Positions 32,781-41,294 of a stretch of 64,000 nucleotides of DNA are shown piece after piece. Origin of the DNA: Burkholderia puraquae (GTDB lineage: Bacteria; Pseudomonadota; Gammaproteobacteria; Burkholderiales; Burkholderiaceae). The stretch covers positions 1 through 64,000 of the forward strand of contig NZ_NBYX01000023.1 in assembly GCF_002099195.1 (NCBI RefSeq). The letters are read 5' to 3'. The notes beneath the pieces are model-generated. The model saw nothing but the letters and a program-made list of their open reading frames with translations. It searched no databases and was not told the origin of the DNA. The position numbers and the translations under genes are program-made. Position 1 is the stretch's first letter. Every line of letters begins with the position of its first letter.

Positions 32781-33671
32781 TCAGGGTGTTGCCTGTTCGA
32801 CGATCATGTCGTACAGCGCACGGGCGGCCGGCGACAGTTGCGCGCTCTTGCGCGTGACGAGCACGAGCGTGCGCGACACGGCCGGCTCGACGAGCTCGAT
32901 CGTGCGGATCATCGGATACGCGTTCTTCTGGAGGGCGAGCTTCGGTACCACGGCTGCACCGAGCCCTTCGGCGACGAGCCCGAGCGCCGTCGAGCTGCGC
33001 TGTACCTCGTAGAACGAATGCAGCGACACGCCGCTCGTCTTCAGCGCACCGTCGAGCAGCCCGCGATTGCCGCTCACTTCGCCGGCGAAGATCAGCGGAT
33101 GCGGCTGCAGTGCCGCCCAGCGAATGCGCCGCCGCTTCGCGAGCGGATGATCGTCGCGGCACACCAGCACGTACGGATCGCTCGTCAGCGGCAGGTTGAC
33201 CAGTTCGGGATGCTGGTCGCCGGCGATGCCGATGCCGAACTCGGCCTCGCGATGCAGCACGGCCTGCAGTACCGACGCCGAGGCGTGATCGAGGATCTTC
33301 ACGCGATCGTGCGGCCGGTGCGCGGAGAACGCGCGCAGGATGCGGGGCAGGTATTGCACGCCGACCGTCGGCACGCACGCGATCGTGACGTCGCCGCGCT
33401 GGCTCAGGCCGGTTTCGCGAATTTCGGTGAGCGCGTCGGACAGCTCGTTCAGCAGCCGGCGCGCTTGCGGCAGGAAGCGCCGGCCGATTTCGGTGAGCGT
33501 GGTGCGGCGCGTGGTGCGCTCGACGAGCGCGACGCCGAGAAAGGTTTCGAGCTTGCGCAGCCGCTGCGTAATGGCCGTCTGCGTGACGTGCAGCGTTTCC
33601 GCCGCCTGCCGGAAGCTGCCGCCGTCGGCAATTGCGACGAAGGCCTGGACACCGAGCGTATCGATTTTCAT
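32781..33671 (-). CDS. LysR-family transcriptional regulator
   Basis: 296 aa. HTH: VQAFVAIADGGSFRQAAETL .. TQTAITQRLRKLETFLGVAL. The effector domain begins GDVTIACVPTVGVQYLPRIL. It is divergent from tam across 137 bp that are AT-rich on the LysR side (ATTTGAATCAATCACGATAT), and lies upstream of the PLP enzyme on the same strand; either could be its target. Confidence 0.88.
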   Translation of the reverse strand: MKIDTLGVQAFVAIADGGSFRQAAETLHVTQTAITQRLRKLETFLGVALVERTTRRTTLTEIGRRFLPQARRLLNELSDALTEIRETGLSQRGDVTIACVPTVGVQYLPRILRAFSAHRPHDRVKILDHASASVLQAVLHREAEFGIGIAGDQHPELVNLPLTSDPYVLVCRDDHPLAKRRRIRWAALQPHPLIFAGEVSGNRGLLDGALKTSGVSLHSFYEVQRSSTALGLVAEGLGAAVVPKLALQKNAYPMIRTIELVEPAVSRTLVLVTRKSAQLSPAARALYDMIVEQATP

Positions 33672-33808
33672 CAGAGATTTGAATCAATCACGATATTAAA
33701 TTCATTTTACTGAACTCCGTGACGATCGCAGAATGCGTTGCATCGACGGCCGGCGGCATCCCGCGCGCGCAGAGCGCGAGGCCGTCCACGCCGACCAGGA
33801 GAAACGAC

Positions 33809-34594
33809 ATGACGACCCCACTCGATCGATACGCCGCCCAGTACGTGCAATTCGAGGACGAGCGCACGCGGCCGATCCGCGATCTGCTGGCCGCCGTGCC
33901 GAACACACCGATCCATACCGCGATCGACATCGGCTGCGGGCCCGGCAATTCGACGGAGGCGCTGATCGCGCGTGCGCCGGATGCAACGGTCCACGGGATC
34001 GATGCGTCGGCGGACATGATCGACGCCGCGCGCAAGCGCCTGCCGGACCTGCGTTTCGATGTCGTGGATATTTCCGCATGGGACGATCCCGGCGGCTATG
34101 ACCTGATTCTTGCGAACGCGGTGCTGCAATGGGTGCCCGCGCACGACACGCTGTTTCCGGCACTCGTCGGCCGGCTCGCGCCGGGCGGGCATCTTGCCGT
34201 GCAGATGCCCGACAACCTCGACGAGCCCGCGCACCGGCTGATGCGCGAGGTCGCGGCGGCCGGGCCGTGGGCGGGCAAGCTGAAGGGGGCGGCGCGCACC
34301 GAGCGGTTCGACGCGCGTGACTACCACGCGCTGCTGTCGCCGCTGTGCTCGCGCGTGGACGTATGGCGCACGACTTACTACCACCCGTTGCGCGGCGGTG
34401 CCGACGCAGTTGTGGAATGGTTCAAGGGCAGCGCGCTGCGGCCCTTCCTCGCGGCGCTCGACGACGGCGAGCGCGCGGCGTTTCTCGCGCGGTATCGCGA
34501 TGCGCTCGCGGGCCCGGACGGCTATCCGGCGCTCGACGACGGCAGCGTGCTGCTGCCGTTTCCGCGCCTGTTCATCGTGGCGACGCGGAGGTGA
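33809..34594 (+). CDS. tam: Trans-aconitate 2-methyltransferase
   Basis: 261 aa. SAM motif I is AIDIGCGPGNSTEAL, followed by GIDASADMIDAARKRLPDLR, ILANAVLQWVPAH, and the Tam-type HLAVQMPDNLDEPAHRLMRE block with the late YYHPLRGGADAVVEWFKGSALRPFL. It methylates trans-aconitate, a spontaneous inhibitor of the TCA cycle. The start at 33809 lies behind CAGGAG; no upstream ATG has a better site. Confidence 0.92.
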   Translation: MTTPLDRYAAQYVQFEDERTRPIRDLLAAVPNTPIHTAIDIGCGPGNSTEALIARAPDATVHGIDASADMIDAARKRLPDLRFDVVDISAWDDPGGYDLILANAVLQWVPAHDTLFPALVGRLAPGGHLAVQMPDNLDEPAHRLMREVAAAGPWAGKLKGAARTERFDARDYHALLSPLCSRVDVWRTTYYHPLRGGADAVVEWFKGSALRPFLAALDDGERAAFLARYRDALAGPDGYPALDDGSVLLPFPRLFIVATRR

Positions 34595-34639
34595 TGCCGC
34601 GATGACGTGATGACGCGGCAATGACGTGCGGGCGGTGCG

Positions 34640-35230
34640 TCAGCGCACCGGCTGCATCGATTCCGGGTCGACCGTGCGGATCCGTGCGGTCTGCCCGTCG
34701 CGCAGGTCCTTGTACCAGAACAGCGCCACCTCACCGTCGTTCTCGTCGTCCGCATACAGCAGGCGATCGTGTCCGCCCAGCACGAAACCCGAGCGGGCAT
34801 ACGTGCTGCACGCAGCGACATTGTTCGACTGCGTTTCCAGCCGCATGAAGCCGAACCCGTGGCTGCGCGCCCAGGATTCGGCGGCCGCCAGCAGCAACTG
34901 CCCGATGCCTTGCCGCCGGCAGTGGCGGTCGACGGCCAGCTCCGCGATCTCGGCCATCCCGTTCCAGCTCTGGCCGATTGCCGCGAACCCGGCGAGCCGG
35001 CCGCCGGCCGTCGCGCGAAAGAGCGCCGTCTTGCCGGTCGCTTCGTCCGCCCAGCCTGCCGGATCGAAGCCGTAGTGCTTGCGGCGCGCCGGCAGCGCGC
35101 GGAGATCGAGCAAGTCCTGATACGGCGCGTTCAATTCCCAGGCGATGTCGAACGAGAAGTCGCATCGGTCCAGTTCGTCGGCGGGCAGCCCGCTCGCCTG
35201 TTCGATGCTGATGTGCTCGGTTCGGTCCAT
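34640..35230 (-). CDS. GNAT acetyltransferase, streptothricin acetyltransferase-like
   Basis: 196 aa. AELAVDRHCRRQGIGQLLLAAAE is the acetyl-CoA loop. MRLETQSNNVAACSTYARSG and the following FVLGGHDRLLYADDENDGEV with ALFWY match the SatA/Sat group that acetylates streptothricin-type antibiotics. I am confident of the fold and moderately so of the subgroup; resistance itself is not proven. Start at 35230. It converges on tam with a 45-bp gap. Confidence 0.75.
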   Translation of the reverse strand: MDRTEHISIEQASGLPADELDRCDFSFDIAWELNAPYQDLLDLRALPARRKHYGFDPAGWADEATGKTALFRATAGGRLAGFAAIGQSWNGMAEIAELAVDRHCRRQGIGQLLLAAAESWARSHGFGFMRLETQSNNVAACSTYARSGFVLGGHDRLLYADDENDGEVALFWYKDLRDGQTARIRTVDPESMQPVR

Positions 35231-35856
35231 GTGTCGGTGTCCTGTCTTCTGCGGGATGGCGTGGTGGTGTCCGTGATGCGATCGACGGCGTCGTGATGCG
35301 CGCCGCATCGCGCTTGTTCTTGCTTCGATTTTCTGCGCCCGCACAATTCGCCGCGCACGAGACCGGCACGGACTGGCGGCTTCCATGGCGGTGGAGCGCG
35401 GGCAAGCGATGAACCGGATGGCGACGCAAACGTGTGCGGGGTTCGCGCGCCGCCTGCGGTGCTCGTTCAATCGCCTGATTATGCTGGATTTCGGCGTTGG
35501 CCCGTGCCGGCTCGTTGCGATGCTGGCCGCCGTGCGTCGTGTATCCGATCCGGGAGACCGTCGGCCGCCTGTGGATGACAGACGACAGGAACCCGAATAA
35601 TTGCTTACTGGTATGTGACCACTCGATATATTCAGGAAAACATATTGAGGGTCGTGGCATCGTCAGGTGCCACGTCGTTCATCTGCGCCTCGAAATCCAG
35701 ATCGCGTACCCGACGCGGCCGTTCGGCGCGTTCTACGGGAAGCTGCCCGTACAGCGCGTGGCGCGCGGCTGGAAAAACGTTCGGGTGCAACGTGGCACGT
35801 CGCGCCCGAATGCGTGTCGGCCCCGTGCGGGCGGCCGACACGGTCCGGCCATGCCG
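35231..35856. other. Intergenic region, no supported gene
   Basis: 626 bp between a GNAT gene and the phospholipase gene end. It contains an AT-rich patch (about 35595-35650, AATAATTGCTTACTGG.. and ATATATTCAGG) unlike its surroundings, and a hairpin near the phospholipase end. No frame looks like a gene. Confidence 0.5.
35814..35841 (-). terminator. Hairpin downstream of the phospholipase C gene
   Basis: GTGTCGGCC pairs with GGCCGACAC around a 10-nt GC-rich loop, 16 bp past the phospholipase stop. No T-run, so a termination role is likely but unproven. Confidence 0.55.
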
Positions 35857-38307
35857 TCAGAGGTTGATCGTGACGGGGCCCGCGAGCGGCGTATAGCCGT
35901 CGTCGAACAGATACCACGCGTCGTACTGCCCCGATGCCAGCGTGCTGCTGGCCGTGGACGAGAACAGCAGCGAGCCGGTGCTCTTCGGCAGGTACGCCCA
36001 CGACTTGTAGCTGCCCTTGGTCGGCTGTGCGCCATGCGCAAAGATGCCTACCCAGTTCTTCGGGCTGTGGCTCCACGGCGGCGCGACGTAGTCGAACCGC
36101 AACGTGCCGAACGTCGAACCTTGCGACGCGAGCGACGCAACGAACTTCTTGCCGGTATTGCCGATCGCCGAATCCGTGAACAGCACGCCGGATTGCGCCT
36201 GCACGCAGCCGGCCACCCGGCGCAGGAAGTTCGGATCGTTCGCGTCGCGGATGCTTGCGTCGTACCAGCCGCCGTCGCCGTACCACGTGACGGCTTGCGT
36301 CGCGCCGGCCGCGACGGTGACCGACTGCCTCGTGTTCATCCCGTAGGCGTTGTCGGTGAGCTGGAACGTCGTCGCGCCGGCCCCTGCGGAGTTGTCGAGC
36401 GTGATCTGCACGTTGCCGTTCGCTACGTCGTAGCACAGGCTGATTTCGGCGGTCGAGCCCGTGTTGCCGGACGAGCCGATGCTGCCGCGGAACGTCTGCA
36501 GGAAGCCGTTCGGGCCGTAGACCGAATAGTCATAGCTGCCGCCGGCATTCAGCGCGAGCGAATCCGACAGGTTCGCGCACGGGCTCGCGCCGGCCGCGAT
36601 CGTGTAATGCCGGGGGATCGTGCTCGTGCCGTCGACCCACGCCTGCAGGTGGACGCCCGCGGTACCGGTGTTGGTCATCGTCAGCGACAGTGCGCGGCCG
36701 GTGCGGTTGACCTTGCCCTGCACGAAGAACTCGTAGGGCAGTCGGCAGGCGATGCTGCGGCCGGCGGCCTGCGCCGGCACCGCGGTGGTGGTCGGGTAGG
36801 GGATCAGGACGGCCGGGCCGTTCGGGTTCATGTTGCTCGCCGGCGGCTGGATCGCGGGCACCGTCTGGTCGGCGTTCGAGAAATCGAAGGCCGACGTCAG
36901 GTCGCCGCACACCGTGCGTCGCCACGGCGTGATGTTGGTTTCCTGCAGCCCGAAGCGTGCTTCCAGGAAGCGGATCACCGATGTGTGATCGAAGACCTGC
37001 GAGTTGACCTTGCCGCCCTTCGACCACGGCGAGATCACGAACATCGGCACGCGCGGGCCGAGCCCGATCGGCACGTCGCCGCTAGCCGAGCCGTCCGATG
37101 CGGCGCCGCTGCCGGCGACGAATTCGGCGGCCGTCGAGACCGTCGACCGGCCGGTGCCGGCGGACGCGCTCGGCGGGACGGCCGGCGGCACGTGATCGAA
37201 CAGGCCGTCGTTCTCGTCATACATGACGAGCAGCACCGTGCTGGCCCACACCGCGGGATTCGACGTCAGCGCATCGAGGACGTTGCTCACGTACCATTCG
37301 CCGCCGCTCGCGGCCCACGACGGATGTTCGCAGTAGGCGTAGGGGGCGGCGATCCACGACACCTGCGGCAGCGTGCCGTTCGCGACGTCGGCCCGCAGCT
37401 GGCTGAAGAGGTTCGTGTCGTATTCCTTGCCGCCGCCGGCCGGATCGATCTGCGTGCCGTTGAGCGCCGGCGCGAGCGGATCGCTTGCGCCGAGGTTCTG
37501 GTATTGCTTGAAGTTCAGGATGACGTTGTCGCCGTAATTGCCGTTCCACCAGAGATCGCTCTTGGAGCCGTTGTATTCGCCGTAGCCATGGCCGGCATCC
37601 AGGCCGTTGCCCTTGTCCTGATAGAACTTCCACGTGACGCCGGCCGTGTTCAGGCGCTCCGGCATCGTGGTCCAGCCGGTGCCCGTCATCGTGTTCGTCG
37701 TGTACGGCGAATAGCCGGTGACGTTGCCGCAGCACCCGGTCCACAGATACAAGCGGTTCGGGTCCGTCGGGCCGAGCATCGAGCAGTGGTACGCGTCGCA
37801 CACCGTGAACGCACTCGCCAGTGCGTAGTAGAACGGAATGTCGTTCTGCGTGAAGTAGTACATCGTGCCGCTGGTCTTCGCACCGGCCCAGTTGTCGTAG
37901 CGGCCGCTGTTCCATGCACTGTGCGTGCCGCTCCAGCTGTGGTCGAGGTCGCCGTAGTAGGTGTCGCCGTTCGCCGTGCCGAAGGGCGGGGACGGGTTGA
38001 ACGGGAACACGTAGGACGTCAGCCAGGGCTGGCGCCACACCGGATACCCGCTCGAAATCACGACCGGCCGCGGATCGCCGAAGCCGCGTGCGCCGCCCAA
38101 TGTGCCGAGGTAGTGGTCGAACGAGCGGTTTTCCTGCATCAGGATGACGACGTGCTTCACGTCCTGGATCGTGCCGGTGACGGTGGCCGCCGGAATGGCC
38201 TGGGCGCGCGCGATGCTGTCGGGCAGCATGCCCGTGATCGCGGTGGCACCGGCGAGCTTCAGCGCGTCGGCGAGGAACTGGCGTCGTGTCGTGGGTTTGT
38301 TTTGCAT
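35857..38307 (-). CDS. plcN: Phosphocholine-specific phospholipase C (PlcN/PlcH family), Tat-exported
   Basis: 816 aa. Tat signal RRQFLADALKLAGATAITGM. The catalytic phosphoesterase domain starts HVVILMQENRSFDHYLGTL and includes YDENDGLFDHVPPAVPP and GPRVPMFVISPW. After it come two beta-sandwich C-terminal repeats (around residues 520-700) and an extra about 110-aa tail domain ending YDAWYLFDDGYTPLAGPVTI. Usual PlcN/PlcH are about 690-730 aa, so the tail makes this a long form. It releases phosphocholine from phosphatidylcholine and sphingomyelin outside the cell. The following choline-binding and phosphatase genes suit that product. Confidence 0.9.
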   Translation of the reverse strand: MQNKPTTRRQFLADALKLAGATAITGMLPDSIARAQAIPAATVTGTIQDVKHVVILMQENRSFDHYLGTLGGARGFGDPRPVVISSGYPVWRQPWLTSYVFPFNPSPPFGTANGDTYYGDLDHSWSGTHSAWNSGRYDNWAGAKTSGTMYYFTQNDIPFYYALASAFTVCDAYHCSMLGPTDPNRLYLWTGCCGNVTGYSPYTTNTMTGTGWTTMPERLNTAGVTWKFYQDKGNGLDAGHGYGEYNGSKSDLWWNGNYGDNVILNFKQYQNLGASDPLAPALNGTQIDPAGGGKEYDTNLFSQLRADVANGTLPQVSWIAAPYAYCEHPSWAASGGEWYVSNVLDALTSNPAVWASTVLLVMYDENDGLFDHVPPAVPPSASAGTGRSTVSTAAEFVAGSGAASDGSASGDVPIGLGPRVPMFVISPWSKGGKVNSQVFDHTSVIRFLEARFGLQETNITPWRRTVCGDLTSAFDFSNADQTVPAIQPPASNMNPNGPAVLIPYPTTTAVPAQAAGRSIACRLPYEFFVQGKVNRTGRALSLTMTNTGTAGVHLQAWVDGTSTIPRHYTIAAGASPCANLSDSLALNAGGSYDYSVYGPNGFLQTFRGSIGSSGNTGSTAEISLCYDVANGNVQITLDNSAGAGATTFQLTDNAYGMNTRQSVTVAAGATQAVTWYGDGGWYDASIRDANDPNFLRRVAGCVQAQSGVLFTDSAIGNTGKKFVASLASQGSTFGTLRFDYVAPPWSHSPKNWVGIFAHGAQPTKGSYKSWAYLPKSTGSLLFSSTASSTLASGQYDAWYLFDDGYTPLAGPVTINL

Positions 38308-38350
38308 GATCGCTCTCTGTCGTGGATGGCTGGCCTGGGGCCTGCGTCGG

Positions 38351-38536
38351 TCAGTGGCACGCGCTCGCGCAGTGCAGGACGGGCGTGGATGCCGAACCCG
38401 GTGCGGCCGCGCGTGCGGCCGCCACGTTGGCCGCGGTGCCCGAGTCGCCGTCGCCGCAAGCGGCCAGCGTGCACAGGAGTGCGATCATGAAAATGCCGCG
38501 CCAGTGCGGAAAGCGGCTTTCCGGCCGGCTCGGCAT
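38351..38536 (-). CDS. Small lipoprotein, 61 aa
   Basis: MPSRPESRFPHWRGIFMIAL then LCTLAAC, a lipobox, followed by a short Ala/Ser-rich mature peptide with two late cysteines (VLHCASACH). It lies 43 bp upstream of the phospholipase gene on the same strand and may share its transcript. No family known; similar tiny lipoproteins are often immunity, anchoring or chaperone factors for secreted enzymes, but that is speculation. Confidence 0.6.
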   Translation of the reverse strand: MPSRPESRFPHWRGIFMIALLCTLAACGDGDSGTAANVAAARAAAPGSASTPVLHCASACH

Positions 38537-38569
38537 GTCGACATGCTTCCGATCCGATTCGAATCGGAT
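38533..38569. promoter_or_regulatory. Two adjacent perfect palindromes upstream of the lipoprotein-phospholipase pair
   Basis: GCATGTCGACATGC (38533-38546) overlaps the lipoprotein start codon and ATCCGATTCGAATCGGAT (38552-38569) lies 16 bp before it. Both are perfect. They look like operators, or could fold as mRNA stem-loops around the start. Confidence 0.55.
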
Positions 38570-38656
38570 TACTGAATGATCGAGACTGTTGCTGCATGCT
38601 CCGTATTTCATTTCCCCTCCAGACATGAAAATGGACAGCAGAGAATATCGCCCGAA

Positions 38657-39337
38657 TCAGAACAACTTCATGACAGGCCAGCCACGCGTGCCTGCAAGGT
38701 GTGAAAGACGCGAATCGGGATTGGTTGCGACCGGATGCGTGACGTAGTCGAGCAGCGGCACGTCGTTGATCGAGTCGCTGTAGAAGTAGGTGCGCTCGAA
38801 ATCCGACGGCGCATGGCCGAGCGACGCGAGCCACGCGGTCGTGCGCACGATCTTGCCTTCGCGGAAACTCGGCACGCCGATGCTGCGGCCGGTGAACTGC
38901 CCGGCCGGCGTGCCGTCGTCGGTATCGAGCTCGATGCCGAGCAGGTGCTCGATACCGAATTCGGCCGCGATCGGCCGTGTGACGAACACGTTGGTTGCGG
39001 TGACGATGCAGCAGAGATCGCCGTTCTCGCGATGCCGGTCGACCAGCTCGCGCGCCTGCGGCGTGATCGCCGGCCGGATCACCTCGTCCATGAACTGCGC
39101 ATGCCAGCTTTCGAGCTGCGCCCGCGAGTAGCGGGTGAGCGGCGCGAGCGTCACGGCGAGATAGGCGTCCATGTCGAGCGTGCCCGCCGCATAGTGGCCG
39201 TAGTGCTCGTCGATCAGCGCCACATGCGCGTCGTCTTCCCGCCAGCCGACCCGCGTGATGAAGCGGCTCCAGGCCTGGTCGCTGTCGAGCGGCAGCAGCG
39301 TGTGGTCGAGGTCGAACAGCGCGAGATTCTTGTACAT
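38657..39337 (-). CDS. HAD-superfamily (IB) phosphatase
   Basis: 226 aa. Motif I LALFDLDHTLLPLDSDQAW, motif II IVTATN, motif III/IV FREGKIVRTT .. YFYSDSINDVPLLDYV. There is no signal peptide, so it is cytoplasmic. The family includes phosphoserine phosphatase-like and phosphocholine phosphatase enzymes. It lies between a phospholipase C gene and a choline-binding-protein gene, so dephosphorylation of a phosphorylated choline or ethanolamine compound is a fair inference. It follows the choline-binding gene by 23 bp. Confidence 0.8.
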   Translation of the reverse strand: MYKNLALFDLDHTLLPLDSDQAWSRFITRVGWREDDAHVALIDEHYGHYAAGTLDMDAYLAVTLAPLTRYSRAQLESWHAQFMDEVIRPAITPQARELVDRHRENGDLCCIVTATNVFVTRPIAAEFGIEHLLGIELDTDDGTPAGQFTGRSIGVPSFREGKIVRTTAWLASLGHAPSDFERTYFYSDSINDVPLLDYVTHPVATNPDSRLSHLAGTRGWPVMKLF

Positions 39338-39360
39338 GGGTGGTTCCTTGTCCTGCATGT

Positions 39361-40305
39361 TTACGCGCCGATGAGCTTCTCGATCGCGTCCTTCGCGTTC
39401 TTGCCGTCGATGGTCGTGACGCCGTCGAGCCACTTCGACAGCACGCCGGGGTTTTTCTTCGCCCATTCCTTTGCCACCGTGACCGGATCGGCGTGATTCA
39501 TGATCGGCACCATCAGCTGGTTCTCTTCGTCGGTCGTGAATTTCAGGTTGGTCAGCAGCCGGCCGACGTTCGGGCAGCGTTCGAGGTAGCCGGGCGTGAC
39601 GAGCGTGTAGACCTTCGCCGAGCCGTAGTTCGGGCCGAACACGGTATCGCCGCCGTCGAGATAGGCGATCTTGTAGTTGATGTTCATCGGATGCGGCTCC
39701 CATGCGAGGAATACGATCATCCGGTGCTCCTGCACGGCACGCGTGACCTGGACGAGCATCCCGGCCTCGCTCGATTCGACCAGCTTGAAGCCGCCGAGCC
39801 CGAACTCGTTCCTGTCGATCATCCGCTGGATCAGTGCGTTGCCGTTGTTGCCGGCGCCGATCCCGTAGATCTTGCCGTCGAGCTGGTCGCGGAACTTCGC
39901 AATATCGGCAAAGTGCTTGAGCCCCTTGTCCGACGCGTATTGCGGCACGGCCAGCGTGTAGCGCGCGCCGACCAGGTTGGGCTGCGGCAGCTGGTGGACG
40001 GCGCCGGCGTCCACGAACGGCTTCACCGTCGGCGTCATGCTCGGATCCCAGTAGCCGAGGAACGCGTCGATCTGCGCCTTCTTCACGCCGGCCAGCACGA
40101 TCGGCGGCGACGCGATCGTCTTGGTCGCCTCGTAACCGAGCCCGTCGAGCAGCATCATCGCAACGCCGGTGGTGGCCGCGATGTCGCTCCAGCCGACATC
40201 GCCGAGCGTCACCTTTTTACACACGTCGCCTTCCGACGCGTGAGCGGGCGCCGTTGCCAGCGCCGCCAGCAGTGTTGCGGCCAGCATCCATGCCTTCTTC
40301 ATCAT
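39361..40305 (-). CDS. choX: Choline ABC transporter substrate-binding protein
   Basis: 314 aa. Signal peptide ALATAPAHA/SEGD. The ChoX/ProX-type fold shows KKVTLGDVGWSDIAATTGVA, FLGYWDPSMTPTVKPFVDAG, FLAWEPHPMNINY and NVGRLLTNLKFTTDEENQLM, matching choline-binding proteins. The aromatic-rich motifs would form the cation box for the quaternary amine. No permease or ATPase is encoded beside it in this window. First gene of a two-gene unit with the HAD phosphatase. Confidence 0.87.
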   Translation of the reverse strand: MMKKAWMLAATLLAALATAPAHASEGDVCKKVTLGDVGWSDIAATTGVAMMLLDGLGYEATKTIASPPIVLAGVKKAQIDAFLGYWDPSMTPTVKPFVDAGAVHQLPQPNLVGARYTLAVPQYASDKGLKHFADIAKFRDQLDGKIYGIGAGNNGNALIQRMIDRNEFGLGGFKLVESSEAGMLVQVTRAVQEHRMIVFLAWEPHPMNINYKIAYLDGGDTVFGPNYGSAKVYTLVTPGYLERCPNVGRLLTNLKFTTDEENQLMVPIMNHADPVTVAKEWAKKNPGVLSKWLDGVTTIDGKNAKDAIEKLIGA

Positions 40306-40430
40306 GTTGGTCTCCTAAGCAAGTGTTCCGGATCGTGCTGCCTGAATGGTATGACGATTGATCGTGCTGATCGGATGAAACAAACGAACTTTGGGTCTGG
40401 CGCTGCAGTTTTTCGTACCGTATATTAGAA

Positions 40431-40457
40431 CGCACAAAATCGCAAGATCGCACAAAA
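40431..40457. promoter_or_regulatory. Direct repeats CGCACAAAA between choX and mgtC
   Basis: CGCACAAAA occurs at 40431-40439 and 40449-40457, 18 bp apart, in the AT-rich divergent promoter region. Candidate operator for the DeoR-type regulator two genes downstream or for a choline regulator. Confidence 0.45.
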
Positions 40458-40570
40458 ATACAACCTGCCCGTTGCCGCGCACGGCGGCTGGCAGACGAAG
40501 GCAGGAAGCGTCGGGCGGCCCGCACGGGCCGCGCTTCATCAACCGGAAAGGCAAAGCAAGGAGGCGTCGC

Positions 40571-41251
40571 ATGATCAGTCAACTGGAAATCGTTTCCCGC
40601 CTGTTGCTGGCGGCACTGCTCGGCAGCATCGTCGGCATCGAGCGCGAGCGCCTGTCCTGGGCGGCCGGGTTGCGTACCCACATGCTGGTGGCCGTGGGCG
40701 CCGCGCTCGTGATGGTCGTGTCGGCGTTCGGGTTCGCGGATATCCAGAACGCGAAGAACGTGTCGCTGGACCCGTCGCGCGTCGCCGCGCAGGTCGTGTC
40801 GGGCATCGGCTTCCTCGGCGCCGGCTCGATCATGCTGCGCGGCGAGATCATTCGCGGCCTGACGACCGCGGCGAGCCTGTGGGTGGTGGCGGCGGTCGGG
40901 TTGGCCGTGGGCGGCGGCATGTACGTGGCCGCGATCGCCGCGACGGCGATCGTGCTCGCGATCCTGGCCGGCCTGAAGCCGATCGAGAAGCGCTTCTTCA
41001 CCGCGCGGCAGCGCTGGGGCGTGCGCATCCTCGCGAGCCGCGGCGCCGTGAAGCTGACGTCGCTGCAGGCGATGCCCGGCATCGACCAGGCGCGCATCGT
41101 CCAGTTCATCATCGAGCAGGACGATGCCGCGCCGGACGACGACCGCATCCACGTGGTGTTTTCGAAGATGACGAGCGGCGAGTTCCAGGCGGTCCGTCAA
41201 TCCCTGCAGACCCTCGTCGGCATCAAAAAGATGGAGGAGAGCGCTGCGTAG
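40571..41251 (+). CDS. mgtC: MgtC/SapB family membrane protein
   Basis: 226 aa. Four or five hydrophobic segments with the family signatures LGSIVGIERERLSWAAGLRT, MLVAVGAALVMV, VSGIGFLGAGSIML and GLTTAASLWVVAAVGLAVGG, then a soluble C-terminal domain of about 90 aa resembling an ACT fold. MgtC proteins help survival in macrophages and at low magnesium, partly by acting on ATP synthase. No magnesium transporter lies beside it. It is followed at 43 bp by a DeoR-type gene. Confidence 0.87.
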   Translation: MISQLEIVSRLLLAALLGSIVGIERERLSWAAGLRTHMLVAVGAALVMVVSAFGFADIQNAKNVSLDPSRVAAQVVSGIGFLGAGSIMLRGEIIRGLTTAASLWVVAAVGLAVGGGMYVAAIAATAIVLAILAGLKPIEKRFFTARQRWGVRILASRGAVKLTSLQAMPGIDQARIVQFIIEQDDAAPDDDRIHVVFSKMTSGEFQAVRQSLQTLVGIKKMEESAA

Positions 41252-41294
41252 TTCGCCGTTCGCATAACATTGACGTTCACTCCGAGGACATTCC

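Noticed and set aside
35497..38490. 997-codon plus-strand frame opposite the phospholipase
   Set aside because: Mirror frame of plcN; residues are almost all Arg, Ala, Gly and Val.
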